Shown piece by piece: positions 16,732 to 24,676 of a stretch of DNA of 31,647 bases; position 1 is the stretch's first letter; every line of letters starts with the position of its first letter. The position numbers and the translations under genes are program-made. The notes under the pieces were generated by a model. It was given only the letters and a program-made list of their open reading frames with translations, had not been told where the DNA came from and ran no database searches. Origin of the DNA: CAIUVD01 sp044338255 (GTDB taxonomy: Bacteria > Planctomycetota > UBA11346); NCBI GenBank assembly GCA_044338255.1, contig JBIILZ010000038.1:1-31647 (forward strand), in the 5' to 3' direction.

Positions 16732-17633
16732 AGCGGCTGGGACAGTTCCTTTTCGATCTGCTGGTGCTGACCAAGTACCGCATCACGGCGGTGGCGATGT
16801 TCACCGGCTATGCCGCGATCGCGATCGAGGGCAGCCACGCCAGCGATTGGCGCTATATCTGGCCGTGCCTGCTGTCGTTGTTCCTCACCGGCGGTGCCGC
16901 CAACACCTTGAATCAGATCTTCGAGTTGAAGAAGGACGCGGTCATGAACCGCACCAAGGCCCGCCGGCCGTTGCCCGCCGGGCGGATTACGGTGCCGCAG
17001 GCCTATGTCTTCGCAGTCGTGCAGATGGTGATCGCCCAGGCCTTGCTGCTGTGGGCCTATGGCTCGTGGCTGGCGGTGGGATTGTCGCTGTTCACGATCA
17101 TCTATTACAGCTTCTTCTACACGCTGTTCCTCAAGCCCCGGCATTACCTCAACATCGTCATCGGCGGCGTTCCTGGAGCCATGGGCCCTTTGATCGGCTG
17201 GGCGGCGGTCACCGGCACCACCGATGCCGTGCCGCTGGTGATGTTCGCGATCATCTTCCTGTGGACGCCACCGCACGTGTGGGCTTTGGCGATCAAACTG
17301 CGTGAGGACTACGCCCGTGCCGGCATCCCGATGCTGCCGGTGGTCAAGGGCGTCGACGAGACTACGCGGCAGATCTTTTGGTACACCGTGGTCATGGTCA
17401 TCGGTACGCTGTGCCTGCCGATGATGACCTCGTTGTGGCCGATCTGGCAACGGGCGCCGGTATACACCGCCTTGGCGGTGGTTCTTGGCGTGGTCTTCCT
17501 GGGCTGGGCGTGGGTCCTCTGGCAGCGCCGGCCGATGATCGCGACCATGCCGCTATTCCGTTTTTCGATCCTCTACATCGGGGCCTTGTTCCTCGGTCTG
17601 ATCATCGACTCATTTCGTTCGGGAGGGGGATAG
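16728..17633 (+). CDS. ctaB: Protohaem IX farnesyltransferase (haem O synthase)
   Basis: This 301-residue UbiA-family prenyltransferase has about nine helices. The first prenyl-diphosphate/Mg motif is in ANTLNQIFELKKDAVMNRTKARRPLPAGR (N62, D70, N74, R75). The conserved YSFFYTLFLKPRHYLNIVIGG region and an Asp-containing loop (VKLREDYARAGIPMLPVVKG region) complete the site. It attaches farnesyl to haem B to form haem O, the substrate of CtaA next door. ATG 16728 overlaps the ctaA stop. Also called cyoE. Confidence 0.96.
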   Translation: MKRLGQFLFDLLVLTKYRITAVAMFTGYAAIAIEGSHASDWRYIWPCLLSLFLTGGAANTLNQIFELKKDAVMNRTKARRPLPAGRITVPQAYVFAVVQMVIAQALLLWAYGSWLAVGLSLFTIIYYSFFYTLFLKPRHYLNIVIGGVPGAMGPLIGWAAVTGTTDAVPLVMFAIIFLWTPPHVWALAIKLREDYARAGIPMLPVVKGVDETTRQIFWYTVVMVIGTLCLPMMTSLWPIWQRAPVYTALAVVLGVVFLGWAWVLWQRRPMIATMPLFRFSILYIGALFLGLIIDSFRSGGG

Positions 17634-17636
17634 TTC

Positions 17637-18257
17637 ATGAGTGCACCGATGACCTCGACGGTGGCCGCACGGCGCGCCAATACTCGGGCCTTGTGGCTGC
17701 TGGTATGCGGCAGCCTGATCATCCTGTTCTTCTTCCTTTTCGGCTTCCGTTCGCTTTATCGCCTGTGGTGTTCGGTGACCGGGACCGGTCTGAATCCCAA
17801 CAACGTAGCCGTGACCCAGGCCCCGGCGGTGGCCACCGGGCGCTATCTGTCGGTGCATTTTGAGAGCAAGATCTTCGACGACCTGCCAGTGCTATTTTGG
17901 GCCGAGAAATCGACCGATCGTATCGAAGTCGGCGGCGACGCCCGTAACACCTACTATCTGCGCAACCTCTCTGATCAACCGGTGCATCTGCGCCCGGTGC
18001 ATCAAGTGGCACCCTTCCACGCCTCGCCGCATTTTGCGATGCGCGTCTGCTTCTGTTTCCAGGATCAGATCATCGGTCCCCACGAGGAGAAATCCTTTCC
18101 GGTGATCTACCGTTTCGCCCCCGCCCTCGATGAGCGCGTCAACGACATCGCCCTGTGTTATAGCGTGTTTAACATCGTCGGCGCGCCGAGCGCGGCGTTG
18201 CTTGAGGCCGAGAAGAAAGCCAAGGAGGCGATCATCGCCGAGCCGGAGAATCCATGA
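17637..18257 (+). CDS. ctaG: Cytochrome c oxidase assembly protein CtaG/Cox11
   Basis: The 206-residue product has one membrane helix (about 18-36). The periplasmic domain begins LYRLWCSVTGTGLN and carries the copper-binding CFCF motif at 138-141 (MRVCFCFQDQ). Other family signatures are YYLRNLSDQPVHLRPVHQVAPF and DERVNDIALCYSVF. Cox11 inserts copper into the CuB site of subunit I. It lies 3 bp after ctaB and overlaps the next gene by ATGA. Confidence 0.95.
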   Translation: MSAPMTSTVAARRANTRALWLLVCGSLIILFFFLFGFRSLYRLWCSVTGTGLNPNNVAVTQAPAVATGRYLSVHFESKIFDDLPVLFWAEKSTDRIEVGGDARNTYYLRNLSDQPVHLRPVHQVAPFHASPHFAMRVCFCFQDQIIGPHEEKSFPVIYRFAPALDERVNDIALCYSVFNIVGAPSAALLEAEKKAKEAIIAEPENP

Positions 18258-18457
18258 CCGAGAACCCCTCTGACCCCACTTCTACGCCGCGCCGCAACCT
18301 GCGCCTGGGCCTGATCATCGGTGGGCTCTGTCTTGCTCAGGTGGTGGTCTTCATCATTATTTTCAGTCGTACCGGACTGCCCAAGGACCCCAAGGTCTGG
18401 AAAGAACAACAGGCCCGGCAAGCAGCCCAGCAGGCACAGAAGGACTCTCATGAGTGA
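18254..18457 (+). CDS. Small 67-residue single-span membrane protein of the oxidase operon
   Basis: I do not recognise a named family. A polar N-terminus with a basic patch (PRRNLR) precedes one hydrophobic helix (about 18-38, GLIIGGLCLAQVVVFIIIF). A charged Gln/Ala/Lys-rich tail (KVWKEQQARQAAQQAQKDSHE) follows. It overlaps the cox11 stop (ATGA) and the coxC start, so it is locked into the operon. The overlaps and position suggest an accessory oxidase subunit or assembly factor, comparable to small subunit-IV-like proteins; this is inference. Confidence 0.8.
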   Translation: MTENPSDPTSTPRRNLRLGLIIGGLCLAQVVVFIIIFSRTGLPKDPKVWKEQQARQAAQQAQKDSHE

Positions 18458-19334
18458 ACACGCGATCAATCCCGCTTCTGGCGCAGCGCTCGGCGTATCC
18501 GCAGAGGTCCATCACGAAGATCCCATGAGCCATGTGCCGCCACCGAGCCTGTGGCCGTTCCTGGTCATGCTCGGTCTGATCCCCTTGCCTTTCGGCGTGC
18601 TCTCGGTGCTCGGTGCCCTTGATGGTTCACCGGTGGGGCCGTTGAAGGATCCGCGTATCGGCACGGCGATGATCGTGGGCTCGTCGGTATTCTTTTTCTT
18701 CTGTCTGATGGGCTGGGCGAATCAGGTCATCAAGGAGAAGCGCATCGCCCATGATGTGGTCCAGCAGCAAAAAGATCTGCAGATGTTCATCCTGCTGTTC
18801 CTGTGCGGCGAGGCCACCGCGTTCAGCGCGATCTTCGGTTATTTCTTTTATCGCAACTTTCACGACGCGACCTTCGGCCCGCTGCCCGGAATGCATTTCG
18901 GCGGACCATTGGCCGCTTATGCGACGTTCTTCCTGCTCTCGTCATCGCTGACCTGCGAAGTCGCGCATCATGCCATCAACGATGGCAAGCGCCTGCTCGG
19001 GAAGATCTTTCTCATCATTACTCTGGCGCTGGGCGGAATCTTTCTGGGCATGACCGGCTACGAATGGGGCGAGCTGCTGGAGCGCGGCTTCAAGCCGATC
19101 TTGATCCCCGAGACCGGCGCCGCCGCGTTTGCTTCGACCTTCTTCACCGGCACCGGTTTCCATGCCGTGCACGTGGCCACCGGCCTGGTTCTACTGTTCA
19201 TGGTTCTGATGCGCCTCGAGAGCGGGCACTTTCAGGGCAAACGCAACTTCTCGATGGCGGCGGCGAGCTGGTATTGGCATTTCGTCGACATCGTCTGGGT
19301 GCTGCTCTTCATCACTGTCTACGTGGTCGCATAA
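18450..19334 (+). CDS. coxC: Cytochrome c oxidase subunit III
   Basis: This 294-residue protein has about seven helices: the first pair (PSLWPFLVMLGLIPLPFGVL and TAMIVGSSVFFFFCLMGWA) followed by a five-helix bundle typical of subunit III. Family signatures include FLCGEATAFSAIFGYFFY, GTGFHAVHVATGLVLL and SWYWHFVDIVWVLLFITVYV. It stabilises the catalytic core and the proton uptake path. The frame is open from 18321, but ATG 18450, overlapping the small-protein stop, gives the expected N-terminus. The soluble N-terminal segment is His-rich. Confidence 0.95.
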   Translation: MSEHAINPASGAALGVSAEVHHEDPMSHVPPPSLWPFLVMLGLIPLPFGVLSVLGALDGSPVGPLKDPRIGTAMIVGSSVFFFFCLMGWANQVIKEKRIAHDVVQQQKDLQMFILLFLCGEATAFSAIFGYFFYRNFHDATFGPLPGMHFGGPLAAYATFFLLSSSLTCEVAHHAINDGKRLLGKIFLIITLALGGIFLGMTGYEWGELLERGFKPILIPETGAAAFASTFFTGTGFHAVHVATGLVLLFMVLMRLESGHFQGKRNFSMAAASWYWHFVDIVWVLLFITVYVVA

Positions 19335-19337
19335 TCC

Positions 19338-20666
19338 ATGGCCGAGCTGATGACCGAATCAGTCCCACGACGCCCAGGGGCAACCCTGGGCGTGGTTTTT
19401 TTAACGCTGTTCCTCGACCTCGTCGGCTTCTCGATCGTCTTCCCGCTGTTCGCGAGCAAGCTCGCGTTCTACATGCCGCGCGATGCCGGCGTTCTGCACT
19501 GGGCGATGAGCCTGGTGGCGGAGGCCCCCGCGCTTCAGCAGGCGGCGCTGTTCGGTGGTATCCTCGGGGCGCTGTATGCCGGGCTGCAGTTTTTCGCCGC
19601 CCCGGTGTGGGGTCGCATCTCGGATCGCGTCGGTCGTCGGCCGGTACTGCTGATCGGTCTCACCGGCAGTGCGCTGTCGTATGTCCTGTGGGTCTTCTCA
19701 GCGAGCTTCACGCTGTTCCTGATCTCGCGTCTGATCGCCGGGGTCATGACCGGCAACGTCTCGGTGGCCAACGCCGCGGTCGCGGACGTGACCACGCCCG
19801 AGACGCGGGCGCGGGGCATGGCGGTGGTCGGCATGGCCTTCGGTTTCGGCTTCGTCGCCGGGCCGCTGATCGGCGGCCTCACCGCTCATCTGCGCATCGA
19901 TGATCCGACTTCGACGGCGGCATTCGCCTTGCATCCATTCTCGGTACCGGCGCTGATCGCCGCCGGCCTAGCGGTGTTCAACCTGGTGTGGGCGGTGTTG
20001 GTCTTCCGTGAAACCCTGCCGGTAGAAAAACGCACGGTTGCCGCCGATCCCGGGCGGACCTTCAACCTGCTGCAAGTCATCGACCCCAGCTTAGGCGCTG
20101 GCGTACCGCGCCTGAATCTGTGCTTCATGCTCTTCACCTTGCTGTTCAGCGGCATGGAGGCGACGTTGGTGTTCCTCGCCGCCCAACGCCTCGACTTCAC
20201 GCCTGAACATCTCGGAATGCTCTTCGGCGGCCTGGGACTGGGAGCGGCCTTTACCCAGGGGTTCTATCGTGGCCTGGTCAAACGCGTCGGCGTGCGGCCG
20301 ATGGCTTTTGCCGGCTTGGCAGCGCTGGCACCGGGGATGCTGCTCATCGGTCTGGTCGACTGGTTCCCCCAGCGCGGATTCCTTTTCGCGGGCTGTGGAC
20401 TGCTGTCGATCAGCACCGGTCTGGTGTTCCCATCGCTGTCGACCCTGGTGAGCCTGGCCGGTGACCCACAACGCCAAGGCTGGGTCCTGGGAACCTTCCG
20501 CTCGGCGAGCGCGTTCGGTCGGGCGGTAGGGCCGCTGCTGGCGGCGATGATCTACTTCGTGTGGCGTCCAGGTGGTCCGTACGTGGTCTTCGCGGTCCTG
20601 GTGTCGTTGCCGATCATGCTTCTGGCGCTCACGCCAGCGCCGGCACCGGCAAACTCCGGCCGTTAA
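19338..20666 (+). CDS. Major facilitator superfamily transporter
   Basis: This 442-residue protein has about 12 hydrophobic segments and the MFS motif A loop GRISDRVGRR (92-101) after helix 2. The N-terminal half (LFLDLVGFSIVFPLF...) resembles the TetA/multidrug H+-antiporter branch. Substrate cannot be inferred. It starts 3 bp after coxC, so it is probably cotranscribed with the oxidase genes even though no respiratory role is obvious. The stop (20664-20666) overlaps the stop of the convergent gene within a GTTAAC palindrome. Confidence 0.88.
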   Translation: MAELMTESVPRRPGATLGVVFLTLFLDLVGFSIVFPLFASKLAFYMPRDAGVLHWAMSLVAEAPALQQAALFGGILGALYAGLQFFAAPVWGRISDRVGRRPVLLIGLTGSALSYVLWVFSASFTLFLISRLIAGVMTGNVSVANAAVADVTTPETRARGMAVVGMAFGFGFVAGPLIGGLTAHLRIDDPTSTAAFALHPFSVPALIAAGLAVFNLVWAVLVFRETLPVEKRTVAADPGRTFNLLQVIDPSLGAGVPRLNLCFMLFTLLFSGMEATLVFLAAQRLDFTPEHLGMLFGGLGLGAAFTQGFYRGLVKRVGVRPMAFAGLAALAPGMLLIGLVDWFPQRGFLFAGCGLLSISTGLVFPSLSTLVSLAGDPQRQGWVLGTFRSASAFGRAVGPLLAAMIYFVWRPGGPYVVFAVLVSLPIMLLALTPAPAPANSGR

Positions 20667-20962
20667 CGCTTCTTGGAATTGTCGACGATGTGCGCGCCGA
20701 GGGTGTCCGCGACTTCGAGCACGCGATAGGCATGCTCGTCCATCGCCTGCACATAGACCCACAGGAAGTAGCCGTCCTTGGATCTCGTCAGCTCGGCCTT
20801 CATCATGCACTCGCCATCTTGATAGCGGTAGGTGTAGGTGCCGCTCTTGGCGAAGCCGAGGTCGCTGAAGTTGGTGTCGAAGTAATCGGCCTCTTCGGTG
20901 AAGTCGAGGACCTCACCGTCAGTGGGCGATAGCGCAAACTTTCGAACTGTGACAGTGGCCAT
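20663..20962 (-). CDS. Hypothetical 99-residue protein
   Basis: The product begins MATVTVRKFALSPTDGEVLDF and ends with KKR. It is acidic/aromatic, with no membrane segment, signal peptide or metal motif. Alternating short hydrophobic stretches (SGTYTYRYQDGECMMKAELTRSKDGYFLWVYVQ) suggest a beta-rich fold. The frame is open to 21115, but that would intrude into the stop of the LarA-like gene upstream, so ATG 20962 is chosen. The downstream end overlaps the MFS stop tail to tail. No family is recognised. Confidence 0.65.
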   Translation of the reverse strand: MATVTVRKFALSPTDGEVLDFTEEADYFDTNFSDLGFAKSGTYTYRYQDGECMMKAELTRSKDGYFLWVYVQAMDEHAYRVLEVADTLGAHIVDNSKKR

Positions 20963-21027
20963 GCTTCGGGCAGTGTAACAGTTGAAACGCTCCGGAGCAA
21001 GTCCGGGTTGAGGCCAGGATCTGGATC

Positions 21028-22326
21028 TTAGATTCCAAAACGTCCTCGGAATGCCCACAAACCGAGCGCTGGATTGGAGATATAATAGATTCTCCGACCA
21101 TCCACCTGGTTCCACCCATCCTTCAGAAGGGCAGGATCATAGCGCTTCTGCATCGTCGCGTGGTCGGCCCATTGGTAGCCGACACCCTCGATTTCGGCCC
21201 GGCTGAGGCGCGCGTGGTCCGTGCAATAGGTCACTCGGAAGCGTCCTTCGCTGGAGCCGTGGATGAGATGGGCGGCGGCCGAGAGATTGCCTGCGAGGTC
21301 GGCATGGTCGCGCACGGCAGCCATGATTTCAGGAGTCGTGCGATAGCCATAGCAGCGGATCAGGCGATCGATTTCGAGGTCTTCGCCGAAGCCCTTGAGG
21401 CCCGGTGCCAAGACGATCAGTTCGCCACCGGTCTTGATCGCCATGCGTGTGCGGTAGACGGATTTGTTGCCCAGCCAGGTGGTGTGGAATTCCTCGGGGT
21501 CGAGGTGGCAGACGACGGTCTCGGGTTCCTCGTCGAGGAGGCAGAAATTCACCTGCAGGGAGAGCTTGCAGGCTTGCTCGAAGCAGTCGGTGCCGCTGCC
21601 GATGAACAGGCCGCGGGTGACCAGGCCATAGGCATCGGCGGCTTCGCCGGGCGCCGCCGGACCGACGACGGTGAGCACGAAGACGATGTCGAGGTGGCCG
21701 CAGAAGCGTTTGAGGCCTTCGTTCAACAGACGCCGCGTGGGCGTGTCGGCCCGTCCCATCATGCGCTCCATGCCATAGGCGGCGCCGATGAAATGGCTTT
21801 CGTCGATGCCGGCCTTGCCGCCGCAACCCACGAACAGGTTCTTGGCGTGGTTGGCCATGCCCGTGACTTCGTGCGGTACGACCTGTCCGATCGAGAGGAT
21901 CAGATCGTGACCGCCTTCCCAAATCAGTTTGTTGAGCTGGGCCGGCCAGGGTTTGTTGTATATGCCATCGGTAGCCTGGTGCACGAACGCCGACTCAAGC
22001 TCGCCGACGGTGACCACGTCGTGGCGCCAATCATGGACGCGGAACAGGGATTCCGGTACCCCGGCGTACATTTTGCGGATCTGCGCCGAGGGCATCGGCA
22101 CATGCGTGCCCAGGGCCGGCAGGACGTCACGCAAGGCGCTGCCGAAATGCTCGTAGGTGTAACGGGTGATGATCCCCGAACGGCTGTTGAAGCGGGTGAA
22201 ATCCGGCGGCACCGCCAGTACCCGCGAGCGCGGGCCGATGGCACGATAGGCTTCCACCAGCAGGCGCTGCACCTCGGCATCGCTGATGACGGTGGTCGGA
22301 GAGCCGTGGGCAAGATACGTCGGCAT
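21028..22326 (-). CDS. LarA-like nickel-pincer nucleotide racemase/epimerase, possibly gluconate 2-epimerase
   Basis: This 432-residue protein has the LarA (lactate racemase) superfamily layout. Visible signatures: DFTR (42-45), GTH with H75 (cf. LarA H108), PHEVTG with H152 (cf. H174), HAKN with K162 (cf. K184, which carries the cofactor) and ESHF with H178 (cf. H200). The GMANHAK stretch replaces the usual FSGGAK, marking a divergent subgroup. LarA enzymes racemise 2-hydroxyacids by hydride transfer to a nickel-pincer nucleotide. The gene lies 5 bp after an FGGY sugar-acid kinase and an SDR, so a sugar-acid substrate is likely. Interconversion of mannonate and gluconate at C2 would fit the neighbours. 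The substrate is inferred. LarB/C/E cofactor genes are not in the window. Confidence 0.82.
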   Translation of the reverse strand: MPTYLAHGSPTTVISDAEVQRLLVEAYRAIGPRSRVLAVPPDFTRFNSRSGIITRYTYEHFGSALRDVLPALGTHVPMPSAQIRKMYAGVPESLFRVHDWRHDVVTVGELESAFVHQATDGIYNKPWPAQLNKLIWEGGHDLILSIGQVVPHEVTGMANHAKNLFVGCGGKAGIDESHFIGAAYGMERMMGRADTPTRRLLNEGLKRFCGHLDIVFVLTVVGPAAPGEAADAYGLVTRGLFIGSGTDCFEQACKLSLQVNFCLLDEEPETVVCHLDPEEFHTTWLGNKSVYRTRMAIKTGGELIVLAPGLKGFGEDLEIDRLIRCYGYRTTPEIMAAVRDHADLAGNLSAAAHLIHGSSEGRFRVTYCTDHARLSRAEIEGVGYQWADHATMQKRYDPALLKDGWNQVDGRRIYYISNPALGLWAFRGRFGI

Positions 22327-22331
22327 GGTGA

Positions 22332-23720
22332 TCAGTTACGCGGAGCAGGGGGGAACAAGGTGGCTTCGAGCCGGGCCAGCTCCTTGCGCTGACGGGCATA
22401 GGCCGCGGCATGGACGGCGCGCGGTCGTACGCTGCGTCCCGGTACGGGCGCCGGCGCGGCCCCCAGCCGTTCGAGGGCGAAGACCGCCGCTCCGCGCAGA
22501 CTGGTCTCGGGTTCGTGGGCGGCGATCAACGGCATGCCGATGCAATCGGCGAGACGCTGGAAACTCGCCGGGGATTTCTGCAGGCCGCCGCCGACGATGA
22601 GACGCAGGTCGCGATGCGCGCCGGGCACCAGGGCGACGATGTTCGCCAAGCGCTGATAGGTGGCCTCGGTGATCGCCTGAAGGAGGTCGACGGCGGTGGT
22701 CGACTGGGTGATGCCCAGCACCGTCCCGCTGAGATCTTCACGCCAGCTCGGGGCGCGCTCGGCCAACCAGAACGGCAGGGCGCGCAGGCTGGGATGCGGC
22801 CCGGGGCGGGCGGCGAGCTCGCGTTCGAGGTCGGCTTCAGCGGGTAGACGCAGGCGATCCACGCACCACGCGCGCAGGCCGCCGGCATTGCTGAGCGCCC
22901 CGCCGATGAGGTGGCGGCGTTCGTCGATGCGATAGCAGAACAGTCCGAAGGGCGCCCGCGCCGGCCCCCGCTCGCGGACGATACGCACGGCGGCGCTGGT
23001 TCCAAAATTGATCGCCGCCAGACCCGGAGCCGTGGCCCCCACCCCGAGGTTGTTGGCGGCGCCATCGCCGATGCCGGGGAAGACCTGGCCGAGTCCGGGG
23101 AGGGTCAGCGGGGCATCGCTGATCGGCGGCAATTGCCCGGGGCGCAGCCGCGCCAGGCGGACCAGCTCAGCATCCCAGGACTTGCTCAGCGGATTGTATA
23201 AACCGGTCGCCGTCGCCATGCCATGGGCGCAGCGCAGCTCGCCGGTCAACTGCCACAGGATCCATTCTGCTGGTCCGACCCAATAGGCGACACGCGCGAA
23301 GAGCTGCGGCGCGGTGCGGCGCAACCACGCGAGCTTGGCCGGCCAGAAGCTGGCGCGCAGCATGCAGCCGGTGCGCGCATGCAGTTCGCGCTCGTCGTGG
23401 CGACTGCGCAGCCTGGCAGCGTCGGCGGTGCAGCGGCTGTCGGCCCAGGTGTAGATCGGCGTCAGGGGTCGCCCATGCGCATCGCAGCCCATCAGGCTAT
23501 GCCAGAAACACGAGATCCCCACGCCGCTCGCAGTGTGCTTGGCGAGCAGGCGCCGCACCGTTGCCAAGACCACGGCGGGATCGAGTTCTGCCCGGCCATC
23601 GGCCGCGGTCTGCAATGCGTAGGTTTCTTGGCGCAGCGAATTGGCGAGGCGGTTGCCGCGGGCATCGAACAGGGCCGAGCGGGAGGACGAGGTGCCGAGA
23701 TCAATGGCGAGGACGTGCAT
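22332..23720 (-). CDS. gntK: FGGY-family carbohydrate kinase, probably gluconokinase
   Basis: This 462-residue actin-fold kinase opens with the phosphate-1 loop MHVLAIDLGTSSSRSALFD. A substrate-side segment (GISCFWHSLMGCD, YTWADSRC) follows. The second half carries VFPGIGDGAANNLGVGA, the INFGTSAAVR phosphate-2 loop and the adenosine loop VGGGLQKSP. The pattern with YTWADSR and FWHS resembles gluconate kinases of the FGGY family more than xylulokinases, but the distinction is by eye. The start ATG 23720 yields the canonical N-terminus; the open frame to 24140 is a shadow of the SDR gene. It is cotranscribed with the SDR (5-bp gap) and the LarA-like gene (5-bp gap). Confidence 0.85.
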   Translation of the reverse strand: MHVLAIDLGTSSSRSALFDARGNRLANSLRQETYALQTAADGRAELDPAVVLATVRRLLAKHTASGVGISCFWHSLMGCDAHGRPLTPIYTWADSRCTADAARLRSRHDERELHARTGCMLRASFWPAKLAWLRRTAPQLFARVAYWVGPAEWILWQLTGELRCAHGMATATGLYNPLSKSWDAELVRLARLRPGQLPPISDAPLTLPGLGQVFPGIGDGAANNLGVGATAPGLAAINFGTSAAVRIVRERGPARAPFGLFCYRIDERRHLIGGALSNAGGLRAWCVDRLRLPAEADLERELAARPGPHPSLRALPFWLAERAPSWREDLSGTVLGITQSTTAVDLLQAITEATYQRLANIVALVPGAHRDLRLIVGGGLQKSPASFQRLADCIGMPLIAAHEPETSLRGAAVFALERLGAAPAPVPGRSVRPRAVHAAAYARQRKELARLEATLFPPAPRN

Positions 23721-23725
23721 GCGCG

Positions 23726-24541
23726 TCAGATCGTCTGGCTGAGGAACCCGCCGTCGACGCGAATGTCGGTGCCGGTGACGAAGCCGCTGGCGGCCTGGGC
23801 GGCGAGGAACACGCAGGCGCCGATCAATTCGGCATCGGTGCCGAAGCGCCCCATCGGCGTGTGCCCGAGGATCTGCTGGGCCCGTTCGGTGGGTGAGCCG
23901 TCCTCCTTGAACAACAGCTTGCGATTCTGCTCGGCTGGAAAGAAGCCGGGTGTGAGAGTGTTGACGCGCACGCCATGCGTGGCCCATTCGCGGGCCAGGA
24001 ATTGCGACAGCGACATCACCGCTGCCTTGGCGCTGCTGTAACTCACCACCCGCGAGAGCGGCAGGTGGGCGCTGACCGAGGCGATATTGATGATCGACCC
24101 GCGTTTGGCGGCGACCATGCGCGTACCGAAAACCTGGCACGGCAGCAGGCAGCCGCCGACAAGGTTGAGGTCGTAGTTCGCCTGCCAGTCGGCGAGCTCG
24201 ATGCTCTCGAAGGTCCGCTCGCCGACCACTGTCACCTTCGGATCATTGCCGCCGGCGGCATTGATCAGCACCGTCGGAACGCCACCCAAGGCCTGTTCGA
24301 CGGCATCCGCAGCCGCGATCACGCCGCCTTTGGACGATGCGTCGCAGGCGATGAATACGGCTTTGCCGCCCTGGGAGGTAATCGCCTGCACGCGGGCCTC
24401 GCCACGCTCGCGATTGCGCCCCAGCACCGCAACGTGGGCCCCGGCAGCAGCCAAGCCCTGGGCCAGCGAGCCGCCCAGGACCCCCGTGCCACCGATGACC
24501 ACGGCGCGTTCATGGGTCAGGTCGAAAAGGGAGGTAGGCAT
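23726..24541 (-). CDS. SDR-family oxidoreductase, probable fructuronate reductase/aldonate dehydrogenase
   Basis: This 271-residue classical short-chain dehydrogenase has the cofactor loop GGTGVLGG (17-24), NAAGG (95-99) and the catalytic serine around 155-157 (NIASVSA). Y168 and K172 are in YSSAK. The C-terminal region (AEQNRKLLF...GSPTERAQQILGHTPMGRFG, then SGFVTGTDIRVDGGF) resembles SDRs annotated as mannonate oxidoreductase/fructuronate reductase and related gluconate 5-dehydrogenases. It would reduce a keto-uronate or keto-aldonate with NAD(P)H. It is first in the operon with the kinase and LarA-like gene. Substrate is inferred from context. Confidence 0.85.
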   Translation of the reverse strand: MPTSLFDLTHERAVVIGGTGVLGGSLAQGLAAAGAHVAVLGRNRERGEARVQAITSQGGKAVFIACDASSKGGVIAAADAVEQALGGVPTVLINAAGGNDPKVTVVGERTFESIELADWQANYDLNLVGGCLLPCQVFGTRMVAAKRGSIINIASVSAHLPLSRVVSYSSAKAAVMSLSQFLAREWATHGVRVNTLTPGFFPAEQNRKLLFKEDGSPTERAQQILGHTPMGRFGTDAELIGACVFLAAQAASGFVTGTDIRVDGGFLSQTI

Positions 24542-24676
24542 GATGCGCTCAGGGGTTCACAGAGTAATTGTTATCGAAATCAGAAAGTCTCGCCGCGCGC
24601 GGTCAAGAACGGTTGTAGCCAACACACGCAGGCCCTGCGTCTTGTTGTGCAGGGGCCTTCACATACACCCAGGAAT
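24542..24676. promoter_or_regulatory. Divergent intergenic region with imperfect hairpin
   Basis: This 135-bp gap separates the SDR operon (leftward) from the secreted-protease gene (rightward), so it must hold promoters for both. It is AT-richer (GAGTAATTGTTATCGAAATC, 24561-24580). An imperfect hairpin pairs AGGCCCTGC (24630-24638) with GCAGGGGCCT (24649-24658), with one bulged G. No clear -35/-10 pair stands out. Confidence 0.35.

Noticed and set aside
23721..24140. N-terminal extension of the FGGY kinase
   Set aside because: It is out-of-frame sequence of the SDR gene; the kinase phosphate loop starts directly at ATG 23720.
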